Source: Candidatus Palauibacter denitrificans (GTDB lineage Bacteria; Gemmatimonadota; Gemmatimonadetes; Palauibacterales; Palauibacteraceae). From it: 39,139 bases of DNA. The translations under genes and the position numbers were made by a program. Positions 24,669-33,893 of this stretch are shown here, in pieces; position 1 is the first letter of the stretch, and the number at the start of each line of letters is the position of its first letter. The stretch lies in the NCBI GenBank assembly GCA_009841015.1, contig VXMQ01000136.1, positions 1 through 39,139 of the forward strand, written 5' to 3'. Below the pieces are notes generated by a model. That model searched no databases. It was not told the origin of the DNA and saw only the letters and a list, made by a program, of their open reading frames with translations.

Positions 24669-26663
24669 ATGATCACCGTTTCCGGCCTCGGGAAGGCGTT
24701 CGGCGGCCAGGTTCTCTTCCGCGACGCGACCTTCCTCCTCAACCCCGGCGAGTGCTACGGCCTCGTGGGCGCGAACGGATCCGGCAAGACCACGCTCCTC
24801 AACATCCTCGGCGGCACCGAAGATCCGACGGAGGGGTCCGTCACCATCCCGAAGCGCCTCCAGATCGGCGTCCTGCGCCAGGACCACTTCCTCCACGATG
24901 AAGAGGAGATCCTCGGCGCCACCCTCATGGGGAACCCCGATCTGTGGCGCGCCATGGTCGAACGGGAGGCGCTCATCGAGGCGGAGGACGGAGACTTCGA
25001 CGCCGACCGCTTCTCCGAACTCGAGGAGATCTTCCAGCGCCACGACGGCTACACGGCCGAGGCCCGCGCGGGCGAGATCCTCGAGGGCCTCGGCTTCCCG
25101 AGCGAGATTCACCGCCGTCCGCTCTCGACCCTCTCCGGCGGGTTCAAGCTCCGCGTGCTGCTCGCCCAGGCGCTCGCCGGCGCACCCGATGTCCTCCTCC
25201 TCGACGAGCCGACGAACCACCTCGACATCCTCTCCATCCGCTGGCTCGAGAAGTTCCTGCGGGAGTTCAAGGGAGCGATCGTCGTCATCTCCCACGACCA
25301 CCGTTTTCTCGACAATATCGCCACGCATATTCTCGACATCGACTATGAGACGGTCACGACATACAAGGGCAACTATGACGACTACCTGATCCGAAAGAAG
25401 GAGGACCAGGAGAGACGGGAGAAGGAACTCGCGAACCGCGAGCGCGAGATCGCCCACCACCGACAGTTCGTCGACCGCTTCCGGGCCAAGGCGAGCAAGG
25501 CGCGGCAGGCCCAGAGCAAACTGCGTCTCATAGAGAAGCGGGCGGAGGCGCTGCAGCCGCTCCCCGTCTCCTCGCGTCGCTATCCGAACTTCCGGTTCGA
25601 GTCCCGCCGTCCCAGCGGACGCACCGTCCTGGGCGTGGAGGGTGTGAAGAAGGCGTTCGGCGACGGTGATGAGCTGAACGAAGTCCTCCACGGCGTCGAC
25701 CTCACCCTCGAGCGCGGTGATCGCATGGCGATCATGGGCCCGAACGGGATCGGGAAGTCGACCCTGCTCAAGATCGTCATGGGCGAGCTCGAGTCCGACG
25801 CCGGCCGCGTCACGTGGGGCTACGAGACGCACCCGAGCTACTTCGCGCAGGACCAGGAGGCCCGCTTCGATTCGCCGGGACAGACGGCCGAAGACTGGAT
25901 CGCGGGTTTCTGCCCCGGCCGGACACTCGGGTTCGTGCGCGGCGAGATGGGGCGCGTGCTCTTCTCTGGCGACGACGCGAAGAAACGGGTCGGCAACCTC
26001 TCCGGGGGCGAGGCCGCCCGCCTCGTCTTCTGCCGGATGGCGATCGAGCGGCCCAACGTCCTCGTCCTCGACGAGCCCACGAACCACCTCGACCTCGAGT
26101 CCATCGAGTCGCTGGTCGAGGCGCTCCGGAGCTACGACGGCACGCTCATCCTCGTCTCGCACGACCGCTGGTTCGTCTCGCAGCTCGCGACCCGCATCGT
26201 CGAGATCTCCGAGGACGGGATCCGCGACTTCAGGGGAAGCTACGAAGCGTACGTCCACTACTGCGGAGACGACCACCTCGACGTGGACACCGTCGTCCTC
26301 AGGGCGCGGAGAGAAAAGCGCGCCGCCCGCGATGCCGCCGCCGACACCCGAGGCGCCGGAAAGCTCCCCGCCGAGGGAAATTCACGCCGCGGCGCGGGCG
26401 CGGAAATCGCGCGGGGCAACCGGAACCGCTACCGGGGCGGCTCGCTGCGGAAGAAACTGAACGACACGACCCGACGGATCGAAGCGGCCGAGACCCGCAT
26501 CGCCGAAATCGACGAGATCTTCGCCGACCCCGTCTTCTACGCCGAAACGCCCATCGAGGAGGTCCGCACGCTCGAGACCGAGCGCGCATCCCGGCAGAGC
26601 GAACTCGACGAACTCATCGCCGCCTGGGAACGCATCGAAACGGAACTCGCCCGCCTGGACTGA
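24669..26663 (+). CDS. ABC-F family ATPase, YbiT-like
   Basis: A 664-residue protein with two ABC domains and no membrane spans. Domain 1: Walker A GANGSGKTT (34-42), signature LSGGFKLRV, Walker B LLLDEPTNHLD. Domain 2: GPNGIGKST, LSGGEAARL, VLVLDEPTNHLD. A charged interdomain linker (about 235-300) carries the tRNA-facing position of ABC-F proteins, and a charged helical C-terminal extension (about 545-664) resembles Uup-type tails. The N-terminal half is closest in my memory to E. coli YbiT. ABC-F proteins act on ribosomes, some giving antibiotic protection; which applies here cannot be told. It starts 28 bases after the ankyrin gene and converges with the next gene with one base between stop codons. 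Confidence 0.93.
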   Translation: MITVSGLGKAFGGQVLFRDATFLLNPGECYGLVGANGSGKTTLLNILGGTEDPTEGSVTIPKRLQIGVLRQDHFLHDEEEILGATLMGNPDLWRAMVEREALIEAEDGDFDADRFSELEEIFQRHDGYTAEARAGEILEGLGFPSEIHRRPLSTLSGGFKLRVLLAQALAGAPDVLLLDEPTNHLDILSIRWLEKFLREFKGAIVVISHDHRFLDNIATHILDIDYETVTTYKGNYDDYLIRKKEDQERREKELANREREIAHHRQFVDRFRAKASKARQAQSKLRLIEKRAEALQPLPVSSRRYPNFRFESRRPSGRTVLGVEGVKKAFGDGDELNEVLHGVDLTLERGDRMAIMGPNGIGKSTLLKIVMGELESDAGRVTWGYETHPSYFAQDQEARFDSPGQTAEDWIAGFCPGRTLGFVRGEMGRVLFSGDDAKKRVGNLSGGEAARLVFCRMAIERPNVLVLDEPTNHLDLESIESLVEALRSYDGTLILVSHDRWFVSQLATRIVEISEDGIRDFRGSYEAYVHYCGDDHLDVDTVVLRARREKRAARDAAADTRGAGKLPAEGNSRRGAGAEIARGNRNRYRGGSLRKKLNDTTRRIEAAETRIAEIDEIFADPVFYAETPIEEVRTLETERASRQSELDELIAAWERIETELARLD

Positions 26664-26664
26664 C

Positions 26665-29034
26665 CTACAGCGGCCAGACGATGGGGAGGAAGAAGACGAC
26701 CATCAGCAGCATGAGCAGGAAGAGCGGCGCGCCGACCTTCGTGTAGTCCACGACCTTGTACCCGCCCACCCCCATCACGAGCAGGTTCACCGGGTGGCCG
26801 AAGGGGCTCAGGAAGGCGCACGAGGAGCCCACCGCCACGACCATGAGCAGCGCCCGCGCGGAGAGGTCCAGTTCGGACGCGGCGCTGAGCGCGATCGGCG
26901 CGACGAGCACGGCGACCGCCGAGGTGGGGACGAACTGCGCCGCGAGCGCGCAGATGAGGAAGAGGCTCGCGATGAGCACGCGCGGTCCGATCTCCGCCGC
27001 CCGCCCCACGACTTCACGGGCGATGAGTTCCGCCGTGCCGGAATCCTCCATCGCGAGGCCGAGCGCGAGCATCCCCCCGAGGAGCATGACGACCCGCCAT
27101 TCGACGAAGGTGTAGACCTCGTTCCCCTTCACACAGCCCGTGCACACCATCAGGAGTGCGCCGAGCAGCGCCGCGATGTACACGGGGAGCACGTTGAGGG
27201 AGGCCGCGAGTATGAAGCCCACCATGACCGCGCTGGCGATCCACGCCTTGTGGACGCGGAACACCTCGTGGAGCTGCCCGTGGAGGACGAGGAAGCGCGG
27301 GTCGCGGGCGAGGAGCGCGATCTTCTTCCGGTTGCCGTAGACGAGGAGCGCGTCCCCGAACTCCAGCGCCATGCGCGAGATGCGGAGGTTCGATTGAAAC
27401 GCCCGCCCCCCGCGGAAGATCGAGAGCAGGTTCAGTCCATAGGACTCCCGGAAGAGGACGTCGCGCAGCGTCTTCCCCACGAGATCCGAACTCGGAGCCA
27501 GCGTGACCTCCGCGAACCCCGTGTCCTCCGACTCCAGTTCGCCGACCGAGGGACGTTCGTCCGCCGGAACGAGCGCCTGCAGCGCCTCCAGCACGGCGAA
27601 ACAGGCCGGCGCTCCCTCGACGATGAGGCAGTCGCCGGCGCGCAAGCTCTCCGACGCGTGCGGCAGGACGATGTCCCCGTCCTCGCGCTCGATTTCCAGC
27701 ACGGTGAGATCGAAGGCGCGCCGCAGACGGGACGCGGCGAGCGTCTGCCCGTCCAGCCAGGACCCATCCGGGACATGGAGCCGCATCAGCCGTCGGTACA
27801 GCTCGTATTCCTCGGTGGCGGAGCCGATGTCCGTCCATCCGACCGATGAGAACTCCGTCGCGTAGCGGAGTTGCCGGAGTTGATCCTCGCGGCCCAGCAG
27901 GAGGAGCGCATCCCCGGCCTCCAGCTGCACGGTCGGGAACAATCCCCCCAAGGGCTGGCCGCCGCGCCGGATGGCGACGACGTGCGCCTGGAACCGGTTG
28001 CGGAAATCGATTCCGCGCACCGTGTTGCCGACGAGGTCCGATTTCTCGGCGATCTCGACTTCCGCCAGCACCGTCGAGTCCCGCACGAGATGTCCCGGGG
28101 CGTCGTTCGATTCCCCGTGCCCGGCGAGGTGACCCCAGGCTCGCAGGCGGTCGAGCGCCTCGATCCGCCCTTCGACGATGAGCACGTCGTCGCTCCGAAG
28201 CCGGAAGTCCGGCTCAGGCGCCCGCACCAGGTGCCCCTTGCGACGCACGGCCAGCAGGTCGTACCCCAGCGCCTGTCCGAGCCGCGCCTCCACGAGCGAA
28301 CACCCGTCCAGCGCGGAACCCGCCGGAATCCGGAGCGTGAGCAGCGACTCGGCGAGATGGTAGCGGCCGGTCAGGTCGATCTCGTCGCCACCATCGTCGC
28401 CACCATCGTCGTCCCCGGTGGAACGGTCCGGAAGGAAGTGCCTCCCCGCGAGAACCACGTACAGGACACCCAGGGTGAGCGCCGTCGCGCCAACGGGCGT
28501 GAAGGCGAAGAAACCGAATCCCCCCTGCCCCATGCGCTCGAGAATGCTCGAGAGGAGGATGTTGGGTCCCGTGCCGATGAGCGTCGTCATGCCGCCGAGG
28601 AGCGCCGCGAAGGAAAGCGGGATCAACAGGCGGGATGGACGCATGCCGAGGCGGCGGGAGATCTCGATCACGACGGGGATGAGGAGCGCGACCGCGGCGG
28701 TGTTGTTCATCACCCCCGACATCAGTCCCGACGTGAGCATCAGCAGCGCCGTGACCCGCACGGGAGAGTCCCCCGCGAGCCGCAACACCTGCGCCCCGAC
28801 GACGTTCGCGACGCCGGTCTTGTAGAGCCCGCCGCTGAGCACGAGCACGGCCGCGATCGTGACGACGGCGGGGTTCGCGAATCCCTCGATCGCGCGCGCC
28901 ATCGGGACGACGCCGGAGATGGCGAGCGAGAGGAGCACCATTAGCGCCACGCCGTCGTAGCGGACCCACTCCGTGACGAAGAGGACGACCGCCACCGCGA
29001 CGATGGCGAGGACGACGACGACGTCGGCCGTCAC
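26665..29034 (-). CDS. SLC13/ArsB-type anion permease with four RCK_C domains
   Basis: A 789-residue membrane protein. Two membrane halves (1-200 and 597-789) flank a soluble part. The first half has NNTA (110-113) and GTGPNILLSS; the second has VPTSAV (702-707) and GHPVNLLVMGVGGY, the paired motifs of the SLC13 divalent anion/sodium family. Between them are four TrkA-C (RCK_C) units at about 229-296, 318-390, 412-480 and 505-575; family members of about 590 residues have two. An acidic stretch DDDGGDDGGDE (208-218) precedes the first. GTG start at 29034 overlaps the upstream gene's stop (GTGA). RCK_C domains usually sense ligands; substrate (sulfate, dicarboxylate or other anion) is not readable. 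Confidence 0.9.
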   Translation of the reverse strand: MTADVVVVLAIVAVAVVLFVTEWVRYDGVALMVLLSLAISGVVPMARAIEGFANPAVVTIAAVLVLSGGLYKTGVANVVGAQVLRLAGDSPVRVTALLMLTSGLMSGVMNNTAAVALLIPVVIEISRRLGMRPSRLLIPLSFAALLGGMTTLIGTGPNILLSSILERMGQGGFGFFAFTPVGATALTLGVLYVVLAGRHFLPDRSTGDDDGGDDGGDEIDLTGRYHLAESLLTLRIPAGSALDGCSLVEARLGQALGYDLLAVRRKGHLVRAPEPDFRLRSDDVLIVEGRIEALDRLRAWGHLAGHGESNDAPGHLVRDSTVLAEVEIAEKSDLVGNTVRGIDFRNRFQAHVVAIRRGGQPLGGLFPTVQLEAGDALLLLGREDQLRQLRYATEFSSVGWTDIGSATEEYELYRRLMRLHVPDGSWLDGQTLAASRLRRAFDLTVLEIEREDGDIVLPHASESLRAGDCLIVEGAPACFAVLEALQALVPADERPSVGELESEDTGFAEVTLAPSSDLVGKTLRDVLFRESYGLNLLSIFRGGRAFQSNLRISRMALEFGDALLVYGNRKKIALLARDPRFLVLHGQLHEVFRVHKAWIASAVMVGFILAASLNVLPVYIAALLGALLMVCTGCVKGNEVYTFVEWRVVMLLGGMLALGLAMEDSGTAELIAREVVGRAAEIGPRVLIASLFLICALAAQFVPTSAVAVLVAPIALSAASELDLSARALLMVVAVGSSCAFLSPFGHPVNLLVMGVGGYKVVDYTKVGAPLFLLMLLMVVFFLPIVWPL

Positions 29035-31301
29035 TGTCCCGACCTCTGCCCCGGCCTCGGTATCGTCGACACGGCCTGCGCGAGCCCTCGCGCCGCGCGC
29101 GTCCCACCGCGGCGCCGCCGGCCGAGGAGGATGAGCGGCATGTCCGTCCTCCGGGCCACCTCGAGGGCCAGGGCGCCGATCCCCGGTTCGCCCCGGCCCC
29201 GCCGTTCCATTCCCATCACCACGAGATCGCTCTCCCGCCCGAGGCGCGCCACCGGTTCGACGGGTTCGTCGGTGTATTCGAAGGCCACCTCGTGCGGCCC
29301 CGCCGCCTCGTCCCGGGCGAGTCGGCGGAGGCCGCGCTCAACCCTGCGGCGCCGGTCGTGGGGCGTATCGGATGGGAGCGTGTGCTGGAACGTGATCCAT
29401 GGCTCGGAGGTACGCGCCAGACTGCCGAGCAGGCGGGCGCGCAGTTCGCTGTGGTCGCGCCGTCCTCTCACCGGGACCAGGACGCGCCTCGTCTCCGCGA
29501 TCCGCCAGCCGGGCGGCGCGCGAAGGATGACGACATCCGCGTCGATCTTCGAGATGAGACCCTCGAGATGCGCCTCGACCCGCGGCCCGGTGAGCCGGGT
29601 CAGGCCCAGGAGTACCGTGTCGCAGCGGTGGCCGTTGGCCACCCGGGCAATCTCGCTCCACACGTCGGACGCGATCGTGAACAGCGCTTCCGGGCGAACC
29701 GAGCCCTCGAGTCCGCGTCTCACGGACTCTCCCAGGATATCCTTGGCGTCCTGCACCACCGCGTCGAAGGAGACCGCGGGACGCCCCTCGCGCGGGATCA
29801 CCGACAGCAGCAGGACCTGCCCGACCCCCGGCGCGCGCACGGTGGCGGCCACATCCGCCAGACTCGCCGCGCTCGCGGGATTCGCGATCGGCACCAGGAC
29901 CAGAGAGCTGCGGCCGCGCAGCCGCGCCAGGTCGGGGTCCCGGGCCTGGGCGCTCGCGTCGGCCAGGCGGGCGCCCGGTGCGAGGAAGGTGAGGTAGAAC
30001 ACCGCCCCGAGCCCGAGCCACACCGCGACGACGCGCCCCGCCTCCGGCACGGCGATGGCCTGGAAGATCGCCAGCCCCAGGCAGAGGGCCGCGCCGACCA
30101 CCGGGAGCGCGGCCGGCCGCGGGTGGCCCGAGCGCAGGCGGGCCAGCATCGCGGCCCAGTGCACCATGGCGAACGAGATGAGGAAGATGAGGCTCGATGC
30201 GGCGCCGGCCGCCGCGACGTTCCCCACCGCGACGGCGATGAGCATCATCATCGCGCCGGTCGCGGCCACGGCGACGGCGGGCGTCCCCGTGCGTGCCCGC
30301 ATCTCGCCCACGTGATGCGGCAGCGTCCGGTCCCGCGCCATCGAGAACGCGACGCGCGAGGCCCCGAACAGGTTCGCGTGCAGCGCCGAAAGCATCGACA
30401 GGAGCCCGGCGCCGATCACGAGCCAGTATCCGGCCGGACCCATGAAGCGCTCGGCCGCGTCGGGCACGAGCCCCTCGGTGTTCGCCTGCGCCGCGGCCTG
30501 GATCCCCTCGGGCGGCGCGCCGACCGTCGCGACGACGACGAGCAGGGGGATGTAGACGACGAGCGCGATCCCGAGCGACAGGTACATGGCCCGCGGCACG
30601 GTGCGCTCCGAATCCCGGACCTCCCCTCCCACGGCGGCGATGAGGTCGAACCCCTGCAGGGCGATGAAGGTGTAGCCCATGGCCTGCAGCAGGCCGAGCG
30701 AGCCTTCCGGGGCGAACGGGCTCAGGCGCCCCAGCGTCTCGGCGGGAGAACCGGCGGAACCGACGAGCCACGCCACGAAACCCCCGGCGATGAGCACCGC
30801 GAACACGACGACCTTCCCGATCGTGGCCGCGTTCCCCCCGCCGGCGGTGCGCTGCACGAGGAGGAGCGAGTAGCCGAGGACCGCCGCGATCGCGAGCCCG
30901 ATCTGCGTCCCGCCGTGTCCCATCCAGTCCGCGGACACGCCGAGCGACGGCGCCAGGCGCTGGAGGCCTTCCACGGTGAACGCCGCGAAACCCAGCGCGT
31001 AGAGCACGCCCGCGACGATGGAGGCGAACCACACCACCCATCCCACGATGAAGGCGACCTCGATCGAGAGCACCTTCTTCGCGTACGTGTAGATGCCGCC
31101 CGATTCCGGGAAGCGGCGCGCGAGGCGGGCGAAGCTCATCGCGGTGAGGAACGCGATCCCCCCGTTGAGGCCGAAGGCGAGCATGGCGGCGGGGCCCGCG
31201 GTGGCGAACGCGACGCCCGCGAGGGCGAGGATCCCGCCTCCCACGATCGCGCCGACGCCAAGCGCCGTCGCGCCGTAGAGCCCCATGTGCCGTTCGCTCA
31301 T
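29031..31301 (-). CDS. APC-family permease with C-terminal universal-stress-like domains
   Basis: A 756-residue protein. Residues 1-445 form an APC-superfamily amino-acid permease: GVGAIVGGGILALAG (16-30) is the Gly-rich first broken helix, and FPESGGIYTYAKK a conserved loop. Two UspA-like domains follow: about 460-600 (VLVPIANPASAASLADVA) and about 610-735 (VLVPVRGRRDHSEL). The G-2x-G-9x-G ATP motif is not obvious, so nucleotide binding is uncertain. Such fusions occur among APC carriers, where the tail is thought to regulate. ATG at 31301 follows AGGGA. It is co-transcribed with the SLC13-type permease through a 4-base overlap. Substrate unknown. Confidence 0.9.
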   Translation of the reverse strand: MSERHMGLYGATALGVGAIVGGGILALAGVAFATAGPAAMLAFGLNGGIAFLTAMSFARLARRFPESGGIYTYAKKVLSIEVAFIVGWVVWFASIVAGVLYALGFAAFTVEGLQRLAPSLGVSADWMGHGGTQIGLAIAAVLGYSLLLVQRTAGGGNAATIGKVVVFAVLIAGGFVAWLVGSAGSPAETLGRLSPFAPEGSLGLLQAMGYTFIALQGFDLIAAVGGEVRDSERTVPRAMYLSLGIALVVYIPLLVVVATVGAPPEGIQAAAQANTEGLVPDAAERFMGPAGYWLVIGAGLLSMLSALHANLFGASRVAFSMARDRTLPHHVGEMRARTGTPAVAVAATGAMMMLIAVAVGNVAAAGAASSLIFLISFAMVHWAAMLARLRSGHPRPAALPVVGAALCLGLAIFQAIAVPEAGRVVAVWLGLGAVFYLTFLAPGARLADASAQARDPDLARLRGRSSLVLVPIANPASAASLADVAATVRAPGVGQVLLLSVIPREGRPAVSFDAVVQDAKDILGESVRRGLEGSVRPEALFTIASDVWSEIARVANGHRCDTVLLGLTRLTGPRVEAHLEGLISKIDADVVILRAPPGWRIAETRRVLVPVRGRRDHSELRARLLGSLARTSEPWITFQHTLPSDTPHDRRRRVERGLRRLARDEAAGPHEVAFEYTDEPVEPVARLGRESDLVVMGMERRGRGEPGIGALALEVARRTDMPLILLGRRRRGGTRAARGLAQAVSTIPRPGQRSGQ

Positions 31302-31521
31302 CCCCGAGTCCCTGGAGGTGCCGGCCGCCGTGCGGGTCCGTGTCGGTGACCGTGCCGCTGGCGATGCCCGTTGTTTCCGCCGGAAGGCCCGCTAATCTTG
31401 GGGCGCACCCCGACAATGTCACCCCGACCGCGACACGGACCCCGCGACCGCGACACGGACCCGACACCCCGACCCTGAGCCGATGTCCCGATCCTGAGTC
31501 GACATCCCGACGGAGCGCCGA
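31302..31521. other. divergent intergenic region, APC permease / acyl-CoA dehydrogenase
   Basis: A 220-base gap between divergent genes. The half nearest the dehydrogenase (31425-31512) is a run of short GACCC- and GATCC-type repeats, annotated separately. No gene was seen. Confidence 0.7.
31425..31512 (+). repeat. short tandem repeats before the acyl-CoA dehydrogenase gene
   Basis: CGACCGCGACACGGACCC occurs at 31425-31442 and 31445-31462, a 20-base period. After it, CCTGAG-C/T-CGA-T/C-(A/G)TCCCGA occurs twice (about 31474-31491 and 31492-31510), again with a period near 19. The array ends about 10 bases before the GTG start, so it covers the 5' untranslated region. Function unknown; simple expansion is likely. 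Confidence 0.65.
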
Positions 31522-32754
31522 GTGAACGCCCCAGCCCTCTTCTCCACACGATCCCTCGAACTCCAGGCGCGCGTGCGCGAGTTCATGGAGGCGCACGTTC
31601 ACCCCAACGAGGAGACCTTCCATCGCGAGATCGAAGCGGCGGAGAACCGGTTCTCCACGCCGCCGATCCTCGAGACGCTGAAGGCGCGTGCGCGGGACGA
31701 GGGACTGTGGAACCTCTTCCTCCCGCCCGACGCAGACCCGGGCCCCCGCTACGGGGCGGGCCTCTCGAACCTCGAGTACGCGCTCATCTGCGAGGTCATG
31801 GGACGCGTGGAGTGGGCGCCCGAGGTCTTCAACTGCAACGCGCCCGATACGGGCAACATGGAGACGCTGGCCCGCTACGGGACGCCGGCGCAGCGGAAGG
31901 AGTGGCTCGAGCCGCTGCTGGCCGGGGAGATCCGCTCGTCGTTCGCGATGACGGAGCCGGACGTCGCCTCGTCGGATGCGACGAACATCCGCTCGTCCAT
32001 CGTCCGCGAGGGGGACCAGTGGGTCATCAACGGCCACAAGTGGTGGGCGACGCAGGCCCCCCGGGCGGAGTGCCGGCTGTTCATCTTCATGGGCAAGACC
32101 GATCCCGACGCGGCGCGCCACCGGCAGCAGTCGATGGTGCTGGTGCCGCGCGACGCCGCCGGCATCGAGGTCGTGCGGCCGCTCGGCGTGTTCGGCTACG
32201 ACAGCGCCCCGGTCGGCCACGGCGAGGTCCGCTTCACCGACGTCCGCGTGCCCGCCGGGAACATGCTCCTCGGCCCGGGCCGCGGGTTCGAGATCGCCCA
32301 GGGCCGCCTCGGCCCCGGCCGCATCCACCACTGCATGCGGCTCATCGGGGTGGCCGAGCGCGCGATCGAGGACATGGCCGAGCGCGCGAGGACCCGGGTC
32401 GCCTTCTCCGGTCCCCTCGCCGAGAAGGGCGCCCTTCGCCACGCGCTCGCCGAGTGCCGCATCGCCGTGGACCAGGCCCGGCTTCTCACCCTGCACGCCG
32501 CCCACATGATGGACACCGTCGGGAACAAGGCGGCCCGCCGCGAGATCGCCATGATCAAGGTCGTCGCCCCGCGCATGGCCTGCCGCGTCCTCGACCAGGC
32601 GATCCAGGTCCACGGCGCCCTCGGCGTGAGTCCCGACACATGGCTCGCCGCGGCCTACGCGCACTCCCGCACGCTGCGCCTCGCCGACGGCCCCGACGAG
32701 GTCCACCTCGAGGCGCTCGCGAAGCTCGAGCTGCGGGGGTCGCGGGAGTCGTAG
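31522..32754 (+). CDS. acyl-CoA dehydrogenase, ACAD10/11 type
   Basis: A 410-residue flavoprotein dehydrogenase of normal length. [18 protein letters not shown] (about 142-160) is the flavin/substrate loop, followed by the beta-barrel ([11 protein letters not shown]) and the C-terminal helices ending [11 protein letters not shown], the C-terminal pattern of ACAD10/ACAD11 rather than the EGT-type of fatty-acid dehydrogenases. GTG start at 31522 with GGAGCG upstream. It converges, 54 bases apart, with a phosphotransferase of the kind fused to ACAD in human ACAD10/11 and paired with LvaC in the Pseudomonas levulinate pathway. By analogy, it may process a phosphorylated hydroxyacyl-CoA; this is inferred from the pairing. 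Confidence 0.9.
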   Translation: MNAPALFSTRSLELQARVREFMEAHVHPNEETFHREIEAAENRFSTPPILETLKARARDEGLWNLFLPPDADPGPRYGAGLSNLEYALICEVMGRVEWAPEVFNCNAPDTGNMETLARYGTPAQRKEWLEPLLAGEIRSSFAMTEPDVASSDATNIRSSIVREGDQWVINGHKWWATQAPRAECRLFIFMGKTDPDAARHRQQSMVLVPRDAAGIEVVRPLGVFGYDSAPVGHGEVRFTDVRVPAGNMLLGPGRGFEIAQGRLGPGRIHHCMRLIGVAERAIEDMAERARTRVAFSGPLAEKGALRHALAECRIAVDQARLLTLHAAHMMDTVGNKAARREIAMIKVVAPRMACRVLDQAIQVHGALGVSPDTWLAAAYAHSRTLRLADGPDEVHLEALAKLELRGSRES

Positions 32755-32808
32755 GCGTCGCGACGGCCCCCGAGCACAGCGGGCGGGGTCGGGCGCCCGG
32801 GGCGGATC

Positions 32809-33867
32809 TCAGGCGCGGCGGGCGAAGCTCCAGCCGGCTTCCGCCAGCATCGGCGCCTTGGCCCCGACTTCCAGGGCGTTCCGCGAACTCGCGTTGCCCT
32901 GGAGCGCCCGCGCGTACACGCCCTGGCAGATCGAGGCGAGGCGGAAGAGGCCGAAGGCCATGAAGAACTCCCAGTCCGGCACCCCGTCGCGCCCCGTCCG
33001 CCGGCAGTACGCGGCGACGTAGTCCCCCTCGGACGGAATCCCCAGCGCCTCGCAGTCGATCTCCCCCAACCCCTTCCACAGGGGCCCCTCGGGCAGGTGG
33101 TACGTCATGCAGTTGTAGGCCAGGTCGGCCAGCGGATGGCCCAGCGTCGACAACTCCCAGTCCACGATGGCGAGCACCCGCGGCTCCGTCGGGTGCAGGA
33201 TCATGTTGTCGAGCCGGTAATCGCCGTGGGCGATCGTCGTCTCCTCCCCGGACGCGTCGGAGGCGGGGACATGCGCCGGGAGCCACTCGACGAGCGCCTC
33301 CATGGCCGGGATCGGGTCGGTCCGGGCCGCCTCGTACTGCCGCGTCCAGACGGAGATCTGCCGGGCGACGTAGTCCGACGGTTTTCCGTAGTCCGCCAGG
33401 CCGACGGCTGCCCAGTCGACCGCATGGAGTCGCGCCAGGGCCTCGTTCATCGCGTCGTAGATCGCCGCCCGCTCGGCGGCAGACTCGACCTCGGGCAGAC
33501 CCGGGGCCGACGGCACCCGCCCCTCCACGTGCTCCATGACGAAGAACGCCTGCCCGATCACGCCGGGGTCCTCGCACAGGTGGATCATCCCCGGCACGGG
33601 CACCCCGGTGTCCGCGAGCGCCTCCATCGCGCGGTACTCGCGCTCGATGAGGTGCGCGGAGGGGAGCAACTCGCCCGGCGGCTTCTTCCTCAGCACGAAG
33701 TACCGCCCGCCCGCTTCGAGCCGATAGGTGGGGTTCGACTGCCCGCCCTGGTACTGGAGCGCCGTCAGCCCGCCCGCGAACTCCCGCAGCCCCCGGCCGC
33801 GGAGGTAGCCGGCCAGTCGTCGCGCGTCGAAACGGTGCGTCTCGGCAACGGGTCCCAGAGTGGCCAA
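32809..33867 (-). CDS. aminoglycoside-phosphotransferase-fold kinase, ACAD11-kinase/LvaA type
   Basis: A 352-residue kinase-like protein. YFVLRKKP (56-63) holds the ATP-binding Lys; HGDYRLDN (214-221) holds the catalytic Asp216 and metal-binding Asn221; VDWE (235-238) replaces DFG, with Asp236; STLGHPLADLAY follows. This pattern, with a GGQSNPTY N-terminal loop, is that of the kinase domain of ACAD10/11 and of LvaA, which phosphorylates 4-hydroxyacyl-CoA, rather than of antibiotic-resistance enzymes. The start is TTG at 33867 with GGAGGGAG about 8 bases upstream. It is last in the operon YciI-like, Rieske alpha, Rieske beta, kinase, following beta by 26 bases. Confidence 0.88.
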   Translation of the reverse strand: MATLGPVAETHRFDARRLAGYLRGRGLREFAGGLTALQYQGGQSNPTYRLEAGGRYFVLRKKPPGELLPSAHLIEREYRAMEALADTGVPVPGMIHLCEDPGVIGQAFFVMEHVEGRVPSAPGLPEVESAAERAAIYDAMNEALARLHAVDWAAVGLADYGKPSDYVARQISVWTRQYEAARTDPIPAMEALVEWLPAHVPASDASGEETTIAHGDYRLDNMILHPTEPRVLAIVDWELSTLGHPLADLAYNCMTYHLPEGPLWKGLGEIDCEALGIPSEGDYVAAYCRRTGRDGVPDWEFFMAFGLFRLASICQGVYARALQGNASSRNALEVGAKAPMLAEAGWSFARRA

Positions 33868-33893
33868 CGGGTGTCTCCCTCCGGACAGGCGAT

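Noticed and set aside
31425..31512. Repeats as a CRISPR array
   Set aside because: The units are adjacent with almost no spacer, differ from each other, and no cas gene is present.
29338..32706. A 1,122-codon minus-strand frame spanning the APC permease and dehydrogenase
   Set aside because: It shadows both genes in a wrong frame and has Arg/Gly/Ala-rich translation without recognisable domains.
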